The translations under genes were made by a program, and so were the position numbers. Source: Pseudomonas putida (lineage in GTDB: Bacteria; Pseudomonadota; Gammaproteobacteria; Pseudomonadales; Pseudomonadaceae). Taken from it: a stretch of 64,000 nucleotides of DNA. The notes under the pieces were generated by a model, which saw only the letters and a program-made list of their open reading frames with translations, did no database searches and was not told the DNA's origin. This document shows positions 9,365 through 18,599 of the stretch, one piece after another. Position 1 is the first letter of the stretch, and every line of letters starts with the position of its first letter. The stretch spans positions 4,110,001 to 4,174,000 of the forward strand of contig CP163498.1 of the NCBI GenBank assembly GCA_041071465.1, given 5' to 3'.

Positions 9365-10168
9365 TTACTGTTCGCCGGGTTGAGGCTCGCGTCGCCCTCG
9401 TGGCACCAGCATAGGCGTCCCGCTCACCGGGTCGTCAATCACCAGCCCGGATAACCCAAAGACCTGCTGCACCAGCGCCTCGGTGAAGATCTGCGCCGGC
9501 GCCCCCTGGGCGACGATGGCGCCTTCACGCATGGCCACCAAGTGGCTGGCATAACGGCAGGCCTGGTTCAGGTCGTGTAGCACCGCCACGATGGTGCGCC
9601 CCTGTCGGTTCAGGTCGCGCAGCAACTCCAGCAATTCATACTGGTGGGCGATATCCAGGTAAGTGGTGGGCTCATCCAGCAGCAACAGTGGGGTGTCCTG
9701 CGCCAGCACCATGGCAATCCACACGCGCTGGCGCTGGCCGCCAGACAATGCCTGCACCGGGCGCTCGGCCAGCGCCTCGATGCCGGTCGCATGCATCGCG
9801 CGCTGTACCGCCTGTTCATCCTCGGGTGACCACTGTTGCCACAGACGCTGGTGCGGATAGCGGCCGCGCGCGACCAGTTCGGCTACGCGAATGCCGTCCG
9901 GTGCGCTGGCACTTTGCGGCAGCAGGGCCAGGCGCCGGGCCACGTCCTTGGCCGGGCGCTGCTGAATGTCCTGGCCATCGAGCAGCACCTGGCCGCAGCT
10001 GGGCACCAACAGCCGCGACAGTGCTGCCAGCAGGGTCGATTTACCGCAGGCGTTGGGGCCGATTATCACAGTGAAGGCACCGTCCTGGATGTCCAGCGAC
10101 AGATCGTGCGACAGGGTTCTTTGGTCGCGGCGCAGGGTCAGCGCGCGGGCTTGCAGGCGAGGGCTCAT
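9365..10168 (-). CDS. fepC: Ferric-siderophore ABC transporter ATP-binding protein
   Basis: This is an ATPase of the FepC/FhuC type, 267 residues. Walker A is GPNACGKST, the signature is ALSGGQRQRVWIAM, Walker B is LLLLDEPTTYLD, and the H-loop is VLHDLNQ. It is transcribed divergently from fepB, fepD and fepG, which supply the binding protein and the two permeases. The shared 110-bp intergenic region holds a Fur box. It would energise import of a ferric catecholate or similar chelate across the inner membrane. The gene name rests on the FepB/FepD/FepG similarity of its partners. Confidence 0.88.
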   Translation of the reverse strand: MSPRLQARALTLRRDQRTLSHDLSLDIQDGAFTVIIGPNACGKSTLLAALSRLLVPSCGQVLLDGQDIQQRPAKDVARRLALLPQSASAPDGIRVAELVARGRYPHQRLWQQWSPEDEQAVQRAMHATGIEALAERPVQALSGGQRQRVWIAMVLAQDTPLLLLDEPTTYLDIAHQYELLELLRDLNRQGRTIVAVLHDLNQACRYASHLVAMREGAIVAQGAPAQIFTEALVQQVFGLSGLVIDDPVSGTPMLVPRGRREPQPGEQ

Positions 10169-10227
10169 GGCGGGTCCTTGGCAATCCGGTATTTTGCGGA
10201 ACGTATTCTACATGATGGAATTATCTG

Positions 10228-10246
10228 TATGAGAAGTATTATCATG
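10228..10246. promoter_or_regulatory. Fur box between fepC and fepB
   Basis: TATGAGAAGTATTATCATG is a near-palindrome matching the Fur box (AATGAGAATCATTATCATT-like) over most of its 19 positions. It lies 32 bases before the fepB start and 60 before the divergent fepC start, so it can control both transcripts with iron. Confidence 0.75.
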
Positions 10247-10278
10247 CGCAGCTGATTCCCTCTGAGCGAAGCCGAGCA

Positions 10279-11178
10279 ATGAAGCGTTTTCGAGTTTGTG
10301 CAGCACTGGCCGCCGTCGCCCTGGCGCTGGCTGGGGTGATCCCGAGTGCAATAGCCGCGCCCGCGCGAATCGTCTCTACCACACCGAGCGTGACCGGCAT
10401 CCTGCTGGCCATGCAGGCCCCCTTGGTGGCCAGCGCCGCCGCCACGCCTAGCCGCCTGACCGATGACAAGGGCTTCTTCTCGCAATGGGCAGCTGTGGCC
10501 GACCAGCGTGATGTGCAGGTGCTGTACCGTAACCTGCAGTTCGACATCGAGGCCGTGGTGGCCAGCGCCCCCGACTTGCTGGTGGTGTCTGCCACCGGTG
10601 CCGACAGCGCCGCGCCGCACCTGGCCGAGCTGAAAGCCCAGGGCGTGCCGACGCTGGTGATCAACTACTCCAACCAGTCCTGGCAGGACCTGGCTACCGA
10701 GCTTGGAGAAAAGACCGAACTGCAACAGCAGGCCAAGGCGGTGATCCAGCGGTTCGACGACTACACCCGCGAAACGGCAGCCCGCCTGACCCCCTCGCCA
10801 AGGCCGGTCGTCCTGATCGGCTACAACATCGGTGGCAGTTATTCCATCGGCCGCACATTCAGCCCGCAGGCAAGGCTGCTGACCGCACTCGGCTTTCAAG
10901 TGCGTGAACTGCCCGAGGCGATGGCGGGGCAGGTGATTCGCGCCACCGAATTCCAGTTCATTTCCCGCGAAAACCTGGTCGCCGCCATCGGTGATGCGGA
11001 TGTGTTCCTGCTCAGCGCCGACGACAAAGATGCCCAAGCCTTCCTCCACGACCCAGTGCTGGCCAACCTGCGCGCGGTGCAGCACAAGCGCGTGTACCCG
11101 TTGGGGCCCAGTTCGTTCCGCATCGACTACTATTCCGGGCGGCAGATGCTCGACACCGTCGCCGGCTACTTCCACTGA
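10279..11178 (+). CDS. fepB: Periplasmic ferric-siderophore-binding protein, FepB-like
   Basis: This is a periplasmic solute-binding protein of the class III (FepB/BtuF) fold, 299 residues. The signal peptide MKRFRVCAALAAVALALAGV runs to about residue 28. Many segments parallel E. coli FepB, including RIVSTTPSVTGILLAM, DDKGFFSQW, PDLLVVSATG, LVINYSNQSWQDL, and the ending YPLGPSSFRIDYYSGRQMLD. FepB carries ferric enterobactin to FepDG. The gene is followed two bases later by fepD and is preceded by a Fur box. The exact siderophore may differ from enterobactin. Confidence 0.88.
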   Translation: MKRFRVCAALAAVALALAGVIPSAIAAPARIVSTTPSVTGILLAMQAPLVASAAATPSRLTDDKGFFSQWAAVADQRDVQVLYRNLQFDIEAVVASAPDLLVVSATGADSAAPHLAELKAQGVPTLVINYSNQSWQDLATELGEKTELQQQAKAVIQRFDDYTRETAARLTPSPRPVVLIGYNIGGSYSIGRTFSPQARLLTALGFQVRELPEAMAGQVIRATEFQFISRENLVAAIGDADVFLLSADDKDAQAFLHDPVLANLRAVQHKRVYPLGPSSFRIDYYSGRQMLDTVAGYFH

Positions 11179-11180
11179 CC

Positions 11181-12185
11181 ATGGCTGGCCCGACTTTGCG
11201 CCCTGCGCTGCTGGCAGGGCTATTGCTGCTGTTCATGGCGGCGCTGGCGAGCCTGCTGATTGGCTCGCATCCGATTACCGTCGGCGTGGTATTCGACGCC
11301 CTCTACCAGCCCGACCTGCTGAACGATGAGCACCTCATCGTGCGTGAGTTACGCGTGCCACGCACGTTGGTGGCGCTGCTGGCTGGCCTCGCGCTGGGGG
11401 CAGCGGGTACTTTGATGCAGGCACTGACACGCAACCCGCTGGCCGAACCGGGGCTGCTGGGCGTGAATGCCGGCGCCGCGCTCGCGGTCATCCTAGGCGT
11501 AGCATTGTTTGGTCTGACCCAGGTCAGCCAGTACATCCCGCTGGCCTTTTTCGGCGCTGGCATCGCCGGAGTTGTCGTGTTTCTGCTTGGCCAGGCCGGC
11601 GCTGCCGACAGCAGCCCGGTGCGCCTGGTACTGGCCGGGGCAGGGCTGAGCATGCTGCTGGCCTCGCTCACGGCCATCCTCGTGCTCAACACCCCACCTC
11701 AGGTCTATGACCATTTCCGCAATTGGGCGGCCGGCTCGTTGGCCGGCAGCAGTACGGCTGCGCTGCCATTGCCGACCTTGGCGATCGCCTTGGGCCTGGC
11801 CCTGGCCGCCGCCTTGATGCCACAACTCAATGCCTTGGCGCTGGGCCGAGATCTGGGCCGGGCGTTGGGCGTGAATGTGCGCCTGACCTGGGCGCTGGCC
11901 TGCGTGGCGCTGATGTTGCTGGCCGGCAGTGCTACCGCCATTGCCGGGCCGATCGGTTTCGTCGGGTTGGTGGCGCCGCACCTGGCACGATCGCTGGTGG
12001 GGCCGGACTACCGGCGCATGCTGCCCTATGCCGCGCTGATCGCTGCGCTGTTGCTGCTGGGCGCCGACCTGCTGGGCCGCGTGCTGGCGGCACCCGCGGA
12101 GCTGGCCGCCGGGACCCTGGCGCTGTTGCTTGGTGGGCCGGCCTTTATCGTATTGATTGGCAGGTTTCGCCTATGTCAGCTGTGA
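11181..12185 (+). CDS. fepD: Ferric-siderophore ABC transporter permease, FepD-like
   Basis: This is an inner-membrane permease of the FecCD family, 334 residues with about ten hydrophobic helices. Family marks include RELRVPRTLVALLAGLALG near the N-terminus, TRNPLAEPGLLGVNAGA, and GPIGFVGLVAPHLAR, which forms the loop contacting the ATPase. Its start is two bases after the fepB stop. The stop overlaps the start of fepG by 13 bases, so the two permeases are translationally coupled. Confidence 0.88.
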   Translation: MAGPTLRPALLAGLLLLFMAALASLLIGSHPITVGVVFDALYQPDLLNDEHLIVRELRVPRTLVALLAGLALGAAGTLMQALTRNPLAEPGLLGVNAGAALAVILGVALFGLTQVSQYIPLAFFGAGIAGVVVFLLGQAGAADSSPVRLVLAGAGLSMLLASLTAILVLNTPPQVYDHFRNWAAGSLAGSSTAALPLPTLAIALGLALAAALMPQLNALALGRDLGRALGVNVRLTWALACVALMLLAGSATAIAGPIGFVGLVAPHLARSLVGPDYRRMLPYAALIAALLLLGADLLGRVLAAPAELAAGTLALLLGGPAFIVLIGRFRLCQL

Positions 12186-13225
12186 ATGGGTTGCGTGTGC
12201 TTCGATGCGGGCCCCTGAGCCTGCGTTTCAGTTTGCGGGCCGTGCTGGTCGGCAGTGCACTGTCGCTGTTGGTGATGGGCCTGGCGGTGTTGCTGCTGGG
12301 TACGGGTAGCCTGCCGATCCATGCAGGCCAGGTGTTGACCAGCCTGTTTGGGCAGGGTGACAACGAGATGGCCAGCCGCATTGTCATCCGCGTGCGTTTG
12401 CCGCGGGTACTCACGGCAATGCTGGTGGGCGCGGCGCTGGGCATGGCTGGGGCAATCTTCCAGTCGATCGCGCGCAATGCTCTGGGTTCGCCCGATGTCA
12501 TTGGCTTTACCACAGGCGCTGCGAGTGGTGCCATCGTGCAAATCATCCTGTTCGATGCCGGCCCGTTGGCCACGGCGTTGGCCGCTGTTGCAGGCGGCAT
12601 GCTTACCGCGTTGCTGGTGTTGCTGTTGGCGCGTCGCGGGCAGGGCGGCCAGGGTTACCGGCTGGTGCTGGTGGGTATAGGCATGGGCGCCACGCTGTCG
12701 GGCCTCAACCAGCTGCTGCTGGTCACCGGCGACCTCGACCAGGCACTGTTCGCCCAGCTGTGGCTGGCCGGTTCGCTCAACACTCGTACCTGGGCCCATG
12801 TGTTGCCTGCCACGCTGGGGTTGGCACTGATGGTACCGGTGGCCCTGCTGTACAAGCGTGAACTGGCACTGATGGAAATGGGCGATGGCATGGCTGGTCA
12901 GTTGGGCGTGGCGGTGGAGCGTTCGCGGTTGCGCCTGGTGCTTGCAGCGGTAGGGCTTACTGCCATTGCCACTGCCGCAGCCGGGCCGATTGCTTTCATC
13001 GCCCTGGCTGGCCCGCAATTGGCGCGGCGGCTTACGCGTACTGCGGGGGTGCCATTGCTGTGTGCCGCCTTGATGGGCGCGGCGCTGCTGCTGGTGGCCG
13101 ATTGGCTGAGCCAACGCCTGGCGGCCACGGCGCAGTTGCCGGTGGGGTTGGTGACCGGAGTATTGGGTGGTTGCTACCTGCTGTGGCTGATTACGGCTCA
13201 GCGTCAAGGGTCTGGAGCAGGGTGA
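12173..13225 (+). CDS. fepG: Ferric-siderophore ABC transporter permease, FepG-like
   Basis: This is the second FecCD-type permease, 350 residues and many transmembrane helices. It has VRLPRVLTAMLVGAALGMAG, ARNALGSPDVIGFTTGA and GPIAFIALAGPQLARRL, the order seen in FepG. The ATG at 12173 lies inside the end of fepD, a usual arrangement for the paired permeases. It is the last gene of the fepBDG transcript. With FepC it would form the ABC importer for the chelate brought in by a TonB receptor. Confidence 0.88.
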   Translation: MSAVNGLRVLRCGPLSLRFSLRAVLVGSALSLLVMGLAVLLLGTGSLPIHAGQVLTSLFGQGDNEMASRIVIRVRLPRVLTAMLVGAALGMAGAIFQSIARNALGSPDVIGFTTGAASGAIVQIILFDAGPLATALAAVAGGMLTALLVLLLARRGQGGQGYRLVLVGIGMGATLSGLNQLLLVTGDLDQALFAQLWLAGSLNTRTWAHVLPATLGLALMVPVALLYKRELALMEMGDGMAGQLGVAVERSRLRLVLAAVGLTAIATAAAGPIAFIALAGPQLARRLTRTAGVPLLCAALMGAALLLVADWLSQRLAATAQLPVGLVTGVLGGCYLLWLITAQRQGSGAG

Positions 13226-13477
13226 AGCCTGGCTGGCCGGCCTCCTGACCACAGGTCGGTTTCAGGATGCGCCTGGTCGCTCGCACGCAACCCCTCGACG
13301 CCACAAGTGCCATGCTTGCAGGATGCCCAGGGACCAGCGCGCGCAGATGTGCGGCCATGGGCAAGGAGGCCGCCAGTACCACGCAACCGTGACGTGGCCG
13401 GCGCGCCGCAGCAGAACACGCCGGACACCTGCCCTCACAATCATTCAGGCAGGGTCCGTGATGCCGAGGTCCGCTGT
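13226..13477. other. Intergenic region upstream of fdsGBAD, no supported gene
   Basis: This 252-bp stretch separates fepG from the formate dehydrogenase operon and should hold the fds promoter. All frames show only short, low-quality reading frames with no recognisable protein. On the minus strand, 13235-13250 resembles the 3' box of cobalamin riboswitches, but the rest of that fold is missing. Confidence 0.4.
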
Positions 13478-13960
13478 ATGCCTGATGAATTGCTCCACCT
13501 GCCCGATATCCAGCGCATTCTGGCCCGCGACAAGGCCACCCCGGGGGCCCTGTTGCCGATCCTGCATGCCATCCAGCACGACATCGGTTACATCCCCGAT
13601 GCGGCTGTCCCCGAAATCGCTCATGCCCTGAACCTTAGCCTGGCCGAGGTGCGCGGGGTGATCAGCTTCTACCACGATTTCCGCACCGCGCCGCCTGCCC
13701 GTCATACTCTGCGCCTGTGCCGCGCCGAGTCGTGCCAGAGCCGTGGCGCCGAGGCCCTGGCCGCGCAGCTGCGTGAACAGCTGGCACTGGACGATCATGG
13801 CACCAGCGCCGACGGCGCCATCAGCCTTCGGCCGGTGTATTGCCTGGGCGCCTGTGCCTGCTCGCCGGCGCTGGAGCTGGACGGCCAAGTGCACGCGCGC
13901 CTCACCCCCGAGCGCCTGCGCGCCCTGGTCAATGGTTGCCGGGAGGACGCTGCATGCTGA
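13478..13960 (+). CDS. fdsG: NAD-dependent formate dehydrogenase gamma subunit
   Basis: This is a NuoE-like thioredoxin-fold subunit of soluble formate dehydrogenase, 160 residues. Four cysteines that bind a [2Fe-2S] cluster are visible as CRAESCQSRG and CLGACACSP. The subunit sits beside FdsB and helps pass electrons to NAD. The ATG at 13478 is preferred because the product then starts MPDELLHLPDIQRIL, as in homologues. The stop overlaps the fdsB start by 7 bases, showing translational coupling. FdsG, B, A and D together oxidise formate to CO2 and make NADH. Confidence 0.9.
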   Translation: MPDELLHLPDIQRILARDKATPGALLPILHAIQHDIGYIPDAAVPEIAHALNLSLAEVRGVISFYHDFRTAPPARHTLRLCRAESCQSRGAEALAAQLREQLALDDHGTSADGAISLRPVYCLGACACSPALELDGQVHARLTPERLRALVNGCREDAAC

Positions 13961-15513
13961 CCCTGTACATTCCCTGCGATTCGGTCGCCCGCGCCGTGGG
14001 TGCCGATCAGGTCGTCGAGGCCTTGCAGCGCGAGGCCGAGCGCCGCCAGTTGCCTCTGGACATCCAACGCACCAGCTCACGCGGGTTGTACTGGCTGGAG
14101 CCGCTGATCGAGTGCGACAGTGCGCAAGGGCGCCAGGGCTTCGGCCCGGTTACCCCGCAGGACGTGCCGTCCCTGCTCGATGCCCTGGCCGGTGATCCTG
14201 GTGGCCACTCACTGGCACTGGGCGCGGTCGAAGAAATACCTTACCTCAAGACCCAGCAGCGCCTGTTGTTCGCCCGCGCCGGCATCACCCGCCCGTTGTC
14301 GCTGGATGACTACCGCGCCCACGGCGGTTTCGCAGGGCTGGAGGCAGCCGTGGCCCTGGACGGTGCCGACGTGGTCGCTGCGGTACTCGATTCCGGTCTG
14401 CGTGGCCGTGGTGGCGCGGCGTTCCCGGCTGGCATCAAGTGGCGCACCGTGCGTGACGCCGATGCCGGGCAAAAATACGTGGTGTGCAACGCTGACGAGG
14501 GTGACTCCGGCACCTTTGCCGACCGCATGCTGATGGAGGGCGACCCCTTCCTGCTGATCGAGGGCATGATCATTGCCGGCCTCGCCGTCGGGGCCGACAA
14601 GGGATACATCTATGTACGCTCGGAATATCCCGACGCTATCCGCTCGCTTGACCAGGCCTTCACCATTGCCCGTGATGCGGGGTACCTCGGCACTGACGTA
14701 GCCGGCAGCGGCCTGGCGTTCGACCTGGAAGTGCGGGTGGGCGCCGGCGCCTATATCTGCGGCGAAGAAACCGCGTTGCTCGAATCCATCGAAGGCAAGC
14801 GCGGCATCGTCCGCGCCAAGCCCCCACTGCCCGCGCTGCAAGGCCTGTTCGGCTTGCCGACGCTGGTGCACAACGTGCTTACCCTGGCTTCGGTGCCCAT
14901 CATTCTGGCCAAGGGCGCGGCGTTCTATCGCGATTTCGGCATGGGCCGCTCGCTGGGCACCATGCCGTTCCAGCTGGCCGGTAACATCCGCCAGGGTGGC
15001 TTGGTGGAGCGTGCGTTCGGCCTGACCCTGCGCGAACTGGTGGACGGTTACGGCGGTGGCACGGCCAGTGGCCGGCCGCTGAAGGCCGCGCAGGTCGGGG
15101 GGCCGCTTGGTGCCTGGGTACCCCCCAGCCACTTCGACACGCCGCTGGACTATGAAGCCTTCGCCGCCATGGGCGCGATGCTCGGCCACGGCGGTGTAGT
15201 GGTGGCCGACGACACCCTGAACATGGCCAGCATGGCGCGTTTCGCCCTGCAGTTCTGCGCCGAGGAGTCCTGTGGCAAGTGCACCCCATGCCGCATCGGC
15301 TCGACGCGGGGCATGGAAGTGGTCGACCGGCTGATCGCCAGCAGCGACCTCGCTGAACGCCACGACCAGGCGCTGGTGCTGCGCGACCTGTGCGACACGA
15401 TGCAGTACGGCTCGCTGTGCGCCATGGGTGGCATGACCGCCTACCCGGTGGCCAGTGCGCTCAAGTACTTCCCTGCCGATTTTGGGCTGACCACCACGGA
15501 GGCCGCGCAGTGA
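13954..15513 (+). CDS. fdsB: NAD-dependent formate dehydrogenase beta subunit
   Basis: This is a fusion of a short NuoE-like thioredoxin domain (about residues 1-110) with a NuoF-like flavoprotein, 519 residues. FMN- and NAD-binding glycine-rich segments are seen as GLRGRGGAAFPAG and GAGAYICGEETALLESIEG. The [4Fe-4S] motif ESCGKCTPCRIGSTRG lies near residue 437. It transfers electrons from formate to NAD+. The start overlaps the end of fdsG and the stop overlaps the GTG start of fdsA. Confidence 0.93.
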   Translation: MLTLYIPCDSVARAVGADQVVEALQREAERRQLPLDIQRTSSRGLYWLEPLIECDSAQGRQGFGPVTPQDVPSLLDALAGDPGGHSLALGAVEEIPYLKTQQRLLFARAGITRPLSLDDYRAHGGFAGLEAAVALDGADVVAAVLDSGLRGRGGAAFPAGIKWRTVRDADAGQKYVVCNADEGDSGTFADRMLMEGDPFLLIEGMIIAGLAVGADKGYIYVRSEYPDAIRSLDQAFTIARDAGYLGTDVAGSGLAFDLEVRVGAGAYICGEETALLESIEGKRGIVRAKPPLPALQGLFGLPTLVHNVLTLASVPIILAKGAAFYRDFGMGRSLGTMPFQLAGNIRQGGLVERAFGLTLRELVDGYGGGTASGRPLKAAQVGGPLGAWVPPSHFDTPLDYEAFAAMGAMLGHGGVVVADDTLNMASMARFALQFCAEESCGKCTPCRIGSTRGMEVVDRLIASSDLAERHDQALVLRDLCDTMQYGSLCAMGGMTAYPVASALKYFPADFGLTTTEAAQ

Positions 15514-18392
15514 TCAATTTCTTCGACCCCGCTTCTGATAAAAACAGCGACCTCGGCACCCCGGCCCGTGACAGCGACGTGCAGGTCAGCCTGAGCATCG
15601 ACGGCCGCGCCATCAGTGTGCCCGCCGGCACCTCGGTGATGCGCGCCGCCGCGATGCTCGGCACCAGCATCCCCAAACTGTGCGCCACCGACAGCCTTGA
15701 AGCCTTCGGCTCGTGCCGCATGTGCATGGTGGAAATCGAAGGCATGCGCGGCTACCCGGCGTCCTGCACCACGCCGGTCAGCGAAGGCATGGTGGTACGT
15801 ACCGAAACCCCGCGCCTGGCCGGCCTGCGCCGCAACGTGATGGAGCTGTACATTTCCGACCACCCGCTGGACTGTCTGACCTGCTCGGCCAACGGTAACT
15901 GCGAGCTGCAGACCGTGGCTGGCCAGGTGGGCCTGCGCGAGGTGCGCTATGGCTATGACGGCGCCAACCACCTGGCCGAGAAAAAGGACGTTTCCAACCC
16001 GTATTTCGACTACGAGCCGAGCAAGTGCATCGTTTGCAGCCGCTGCGTGCGCGCCTGCGAGGATATCCAGGGCACCTTTGCCCTGACCATTACCGGGCGT
16101 GGTTTTGAATCGCGGGTAGCGGCAGCGGGTGGTGATGACTTCCTCACTTCCGAGTGCGTGTCGTGCGGCGCCTGCGTGCAGGCCTGCCCGACTGCGACCC
16201 TGACGGAAAAGAGCCTGGTGCAACTTGGCCAGCCTGAGCGTTCGGTCATTACCACGTGCGCCTACTGCGGCGTTGGCTGTTCGTTCCGCGCCGAAATGAA
16301 GGGCGACCAGCTGGTGCGCATGGTCCCGGACAAGAACGGCGGCGCCAACCATGGCCACGCCTGCGTCAAAGGCCGCTTCGCCTGGGGTTATGCCACCCAC
16401 CCGGACCGCATTACCAAGCCGATGATTCGCAAGCGCCTGGAAGACCCGTGGCAGGAAGTGAGCTGGGACGAGGCGGTGACCTATGCCGCCAGCGAGTTCC
16501 GCCGCATCCAGCTCAAGTACGGGCGCGACGCCATTGGCGGCATCACCTCCAGCCGCTGCACCAACGAAGAAGCCTACCTGGTGCAGAAATTGGTGCGCAC
16601 GGCATTCGGCAACAACAACGTCGATACCTGCGCGCGGGTGTGCCATTCGCCCACTGGCTATGGCCTGAAGCAGACCCTGGGTGAATCGGCGGGCACGCAA
16701 AGCTTCGATTCGGTGATGCAGGCCGACGTGGTGCTGGTGATCGGCGCCAACCCCACCGATGCTCACCCGGTGTTTGGTTCGCAACTCAAGCGTCGCTTGC
16801 GCCAGGGGGCTCGGCTGATCGTGATCGACCCACGGCGTATCGACCTGGTCGACTCGCCGCACGCCCGTGCCGAGCTGCATCTGCAACTGCGCCCAGGCAC
16901 CAACGTGGCCATGCTCAACGCCCTGGCCCACGTGATAGTCACCGAGGGCCTGCTGGCTCAACGCTTCATCGATGCCCGCTGCGAAACCGAAGACTTCGCC
17001 CGCTGGCGCGACTTCGTCAGCCTGGCAGACAACGCCCCCGAGGTGCTCGGCCCGGTCTGTGGTGTGCCTGCCGAGCAGATCCGCGCCGCTGCGCGGTTGT
17101 ATGCCACCGGCGGCAACGCAGCCATCTATTACGGCTTGGGCGTGACCGAGCACAGCCAGGGTAGTACTGCGGTGATGGGCATCGCCAACCTGGCCATGGC
17201 CACCGGCAATATCGGCCGCGAGGGGGTAGGGGTGAACCCGTTGCGCGGGCAGAACAACGTGCAGGGTTCGTGCGACATGGGTTCGTTCCCCCACGAGCTG
17301 CCCGGCTACCGGCATATCTCCAACGAGGGCGTGCGCGCCGAGTTCGAACGAGCCTGGGGCGTGACCCTGCAGCCCGACCCTGGTCTGCGCATTCCCAACA
17401 TGTTCGAGGCTGCGTTGGACGGCAGCTTCAAAGCGTTGTACTGCCAGGGTGAGGACATCGCCCAGAGCGACCCTAACACCCAGCACGTCACGGCAGCCTT
17501 GCACGCCATGGAGTGCGTGGTGGTGCAGGATATTTTCCTCAACGAAACCGCCAAGTTCGCCCATGTTTTCCTGCCGGGCAGTTCATTCCTGGAAAAGGAC
17601 GGCACTTTCACCAATGCCGAGCGGCGCATTTCGCGGGTGCGCAAGGTCATGGAGCCGCTGGCCGGCAAGGCCGACTGGGAAGCCACCGTGGCCCTGGCCA
17701 ACGCCCTGGGCTACCCGATGAACTACCGCCACCCGTCCGAGATCATGGACGAGATCGCTCGCCTGACGCCGACCTTCCGCCGGGTAAGCTACGCCGAGAT
17801 CGACCGCCATGGCAGCCTGCAATGGCCATGCAACGATGCTGCACCCGATGGCACACCGACCATGCACATCGACCAGTTCGTGCGTGGCAAGGGCCGCTTC
17901 ATGCTTACCGGCTACGTGCCCACCGACGAAAAGGTCAACAACCGCTATCCGCTGCTGCTGACCACCGGGCGCATCCTCAGCCAGTACAACGTCGGGGCTC
18001 AGACCCGGCGTACCGGCAACGTCGCCTGGCATGACGCCGACCGTTTGGAGATCCACCCAACCGACGCCGAAAGCCGTGGCATTCAGGACGGTGACTGGGT
18101 GGGAATCGGCAGCCGCGCCGGGCAGACCGTGCTGCGTGCCAAGGTCAGCGCACGGGTGGCGCCGGGCGTGGTGTACACCACGTTCCACTTCCCTGAATCG
18201 GGGGCGAACGTGATCACCACCGACAACTCCGACTGGGCCACCAACTGCCCCGAGTACAAGGTGACGGCTGTGGAAGTGGTGAAAGTGTTCCAGCCATCAC
18301 AATGGCAAAAGCGCTACCAGGACTTCAGTGATGAACAGCGGCGGCTGCTGATAGAGCGCCGCACAGCGGAAAAAGCCGAGGTGCGCCGATGA
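15510..18392 (+). CDS. fdsA: NAD-dependent formate dehydrogenase catalytic alpha subunit
   Basis: This is the molybdenum bis-MGD catalytic subunit, 960 residues, with a GTG start overlapping the fdsB stop. Domains in order: an N-terminal [2Fe-2S] ferredoxin (CRMCMVEIEG), the NuoG-type His-Cys cluster (HPLDCLTCSANGNC), two [4Fe-4S] ferredoxin motifs (CIVCSRCVRAC and CVSCGACVQAC), then the molybdopterin domain starting CAYCGVGC at residue 250. The expected Mo ligand is the cysteine of RVCHSPTGYG at residue 378, so the enzyme does not use selenocysteine. It oxidises formate to CO2 in the cytoplasm, useful for disposing of C1 units or for extra NADH. Confidence 0.95.
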   Translation: MINFFDPASDKNSDLGTPARDSDVQVSLSIDGRAISVPAGTSVMRAAAMLGTSIPKLCATDSLEAFGSCRMCMVEIEGMRGYPASCTTPVSEGMVVRTETPRLAGLRRNVMELYISDHPLDCLTCSANGNCELQTVAGQVGLREVRYGYDGANHLAEKKDVSNPYFDYEPSKCIVCSRCVRACEDIQGTFALTITGRGFESRVAAAGGDDFLTSECVSCGACVQACPTATLTEKSLVQLGQPERSVITTCAYCGVGCSFRAEMKGDQLVRMVPDKNGGANHGHACVKGRFAWGYATHPDRITKPMIRKRLEDPWQEVSWDEAVTYAASEFRRIQLKYGRDAIGGITSSRCTNEEAYLVQKLVRTAFGNNNVDTCARVCHSPTGYGLKQTLGESAGTQSFDSVMQADVVLVIGANPTDAHPVFGSQLKRRLRQGARLIVIDPRRIDLVDSPHARAELHLQLRPGTNVAMLNALAHVIVTEGLLAQRFIDARCETEDFARWRDFVSLADNAPEVLGPVCGVPAEQIRAAARLYATGGNAAIYYGLGVTEHSQGSTAVMGIANLAMATGNIGREGVGVNPLRGQNNVQGSCDMGSFPHELPGYRHISNEGVRAEFERAWGVTLQPDPGLRIPNMFEAALDGSFKALYCQGEDIAQSDPNTQHVTAALHAMECVVVQDIFLNETAKFAHVFLPGSSFLEKDGTFTNAERRISRVRKVMEPLAGKADWEATVALANALGYPMNYRHPSEIMDEIARLTPTFRRVSYAEIDRHGSLQWPCNDAAPDGTPTMHIDQFVRGKGRFMLTGYVPTDEKVNNRYPLLLTTGRILSQYNVGAQTRRTGNVAWHDADRLEIHPTDAESRGIQDGDWVGIGSRAGQTVLRAKVSARVAPGVVYTTFHFPESGANVITTDNSDWATNCPEYKVTAVEVVKVFQPSQWQKRYQDFSDEQRRLLIERRTAEKAEVRR

Positions 18393-18592
18393 GCAGTGAC
18401 AACCTGGTCAAGATGGCCAACCAGATTGCCCATTACTTCGACAGTGAGCCAAACCGGGCGCTGGCGGTGCAGGGGGTGCGGCAGCATTTGCAAAGCTTCT
18501 GGACGCCGGCCATGCGCCGGCAACTGGCGGAGTGGATCGAGGCCAACGCAGGGGAGGGCCTGGACCCGAAGGTGCGCGAGGCGATGGCCTAG
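18389..18592 (+). CDS. fdsD: Formate dehydrogenase delta subunit
   Basis: This 67-residue protein starts in a four-base overlap with the fdsA stop. MSSDNLVKMANQIAHYF and the WTPAMRRQL segment match the small FdsD subunit, which stabilises the FdsABG complex. It closes the operon and is followed directly by a large REP palindrome. Confidence 0.9.
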   Translation: MSSDNLVKMANQIAHYFDSEPNRALAVQGVRQHLQSFWTPAMRRQLAEWIEANAGEGLDPKVREAMA

Positions 18593-18599
18593 CGGGCCT

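Noticed and set aside
13235..13250. Minus-strand sequence resembling the 3' box of a cobalamin riboswitch (GGTCAGGAGGCCGGCC)
   Set aside because: The other conserved parts of the fold, such as the CCCCGCAAC and GCCACTG segments, are missing, and on that strand it would lead only into the antisense of fepG.
15441..17564. Long open frame antisense to fdsA (about 707 codons)
   Set aside because: It mirrors a strongly conserved gene and has no recognisable domain; long antisense frames are common at this GC content.
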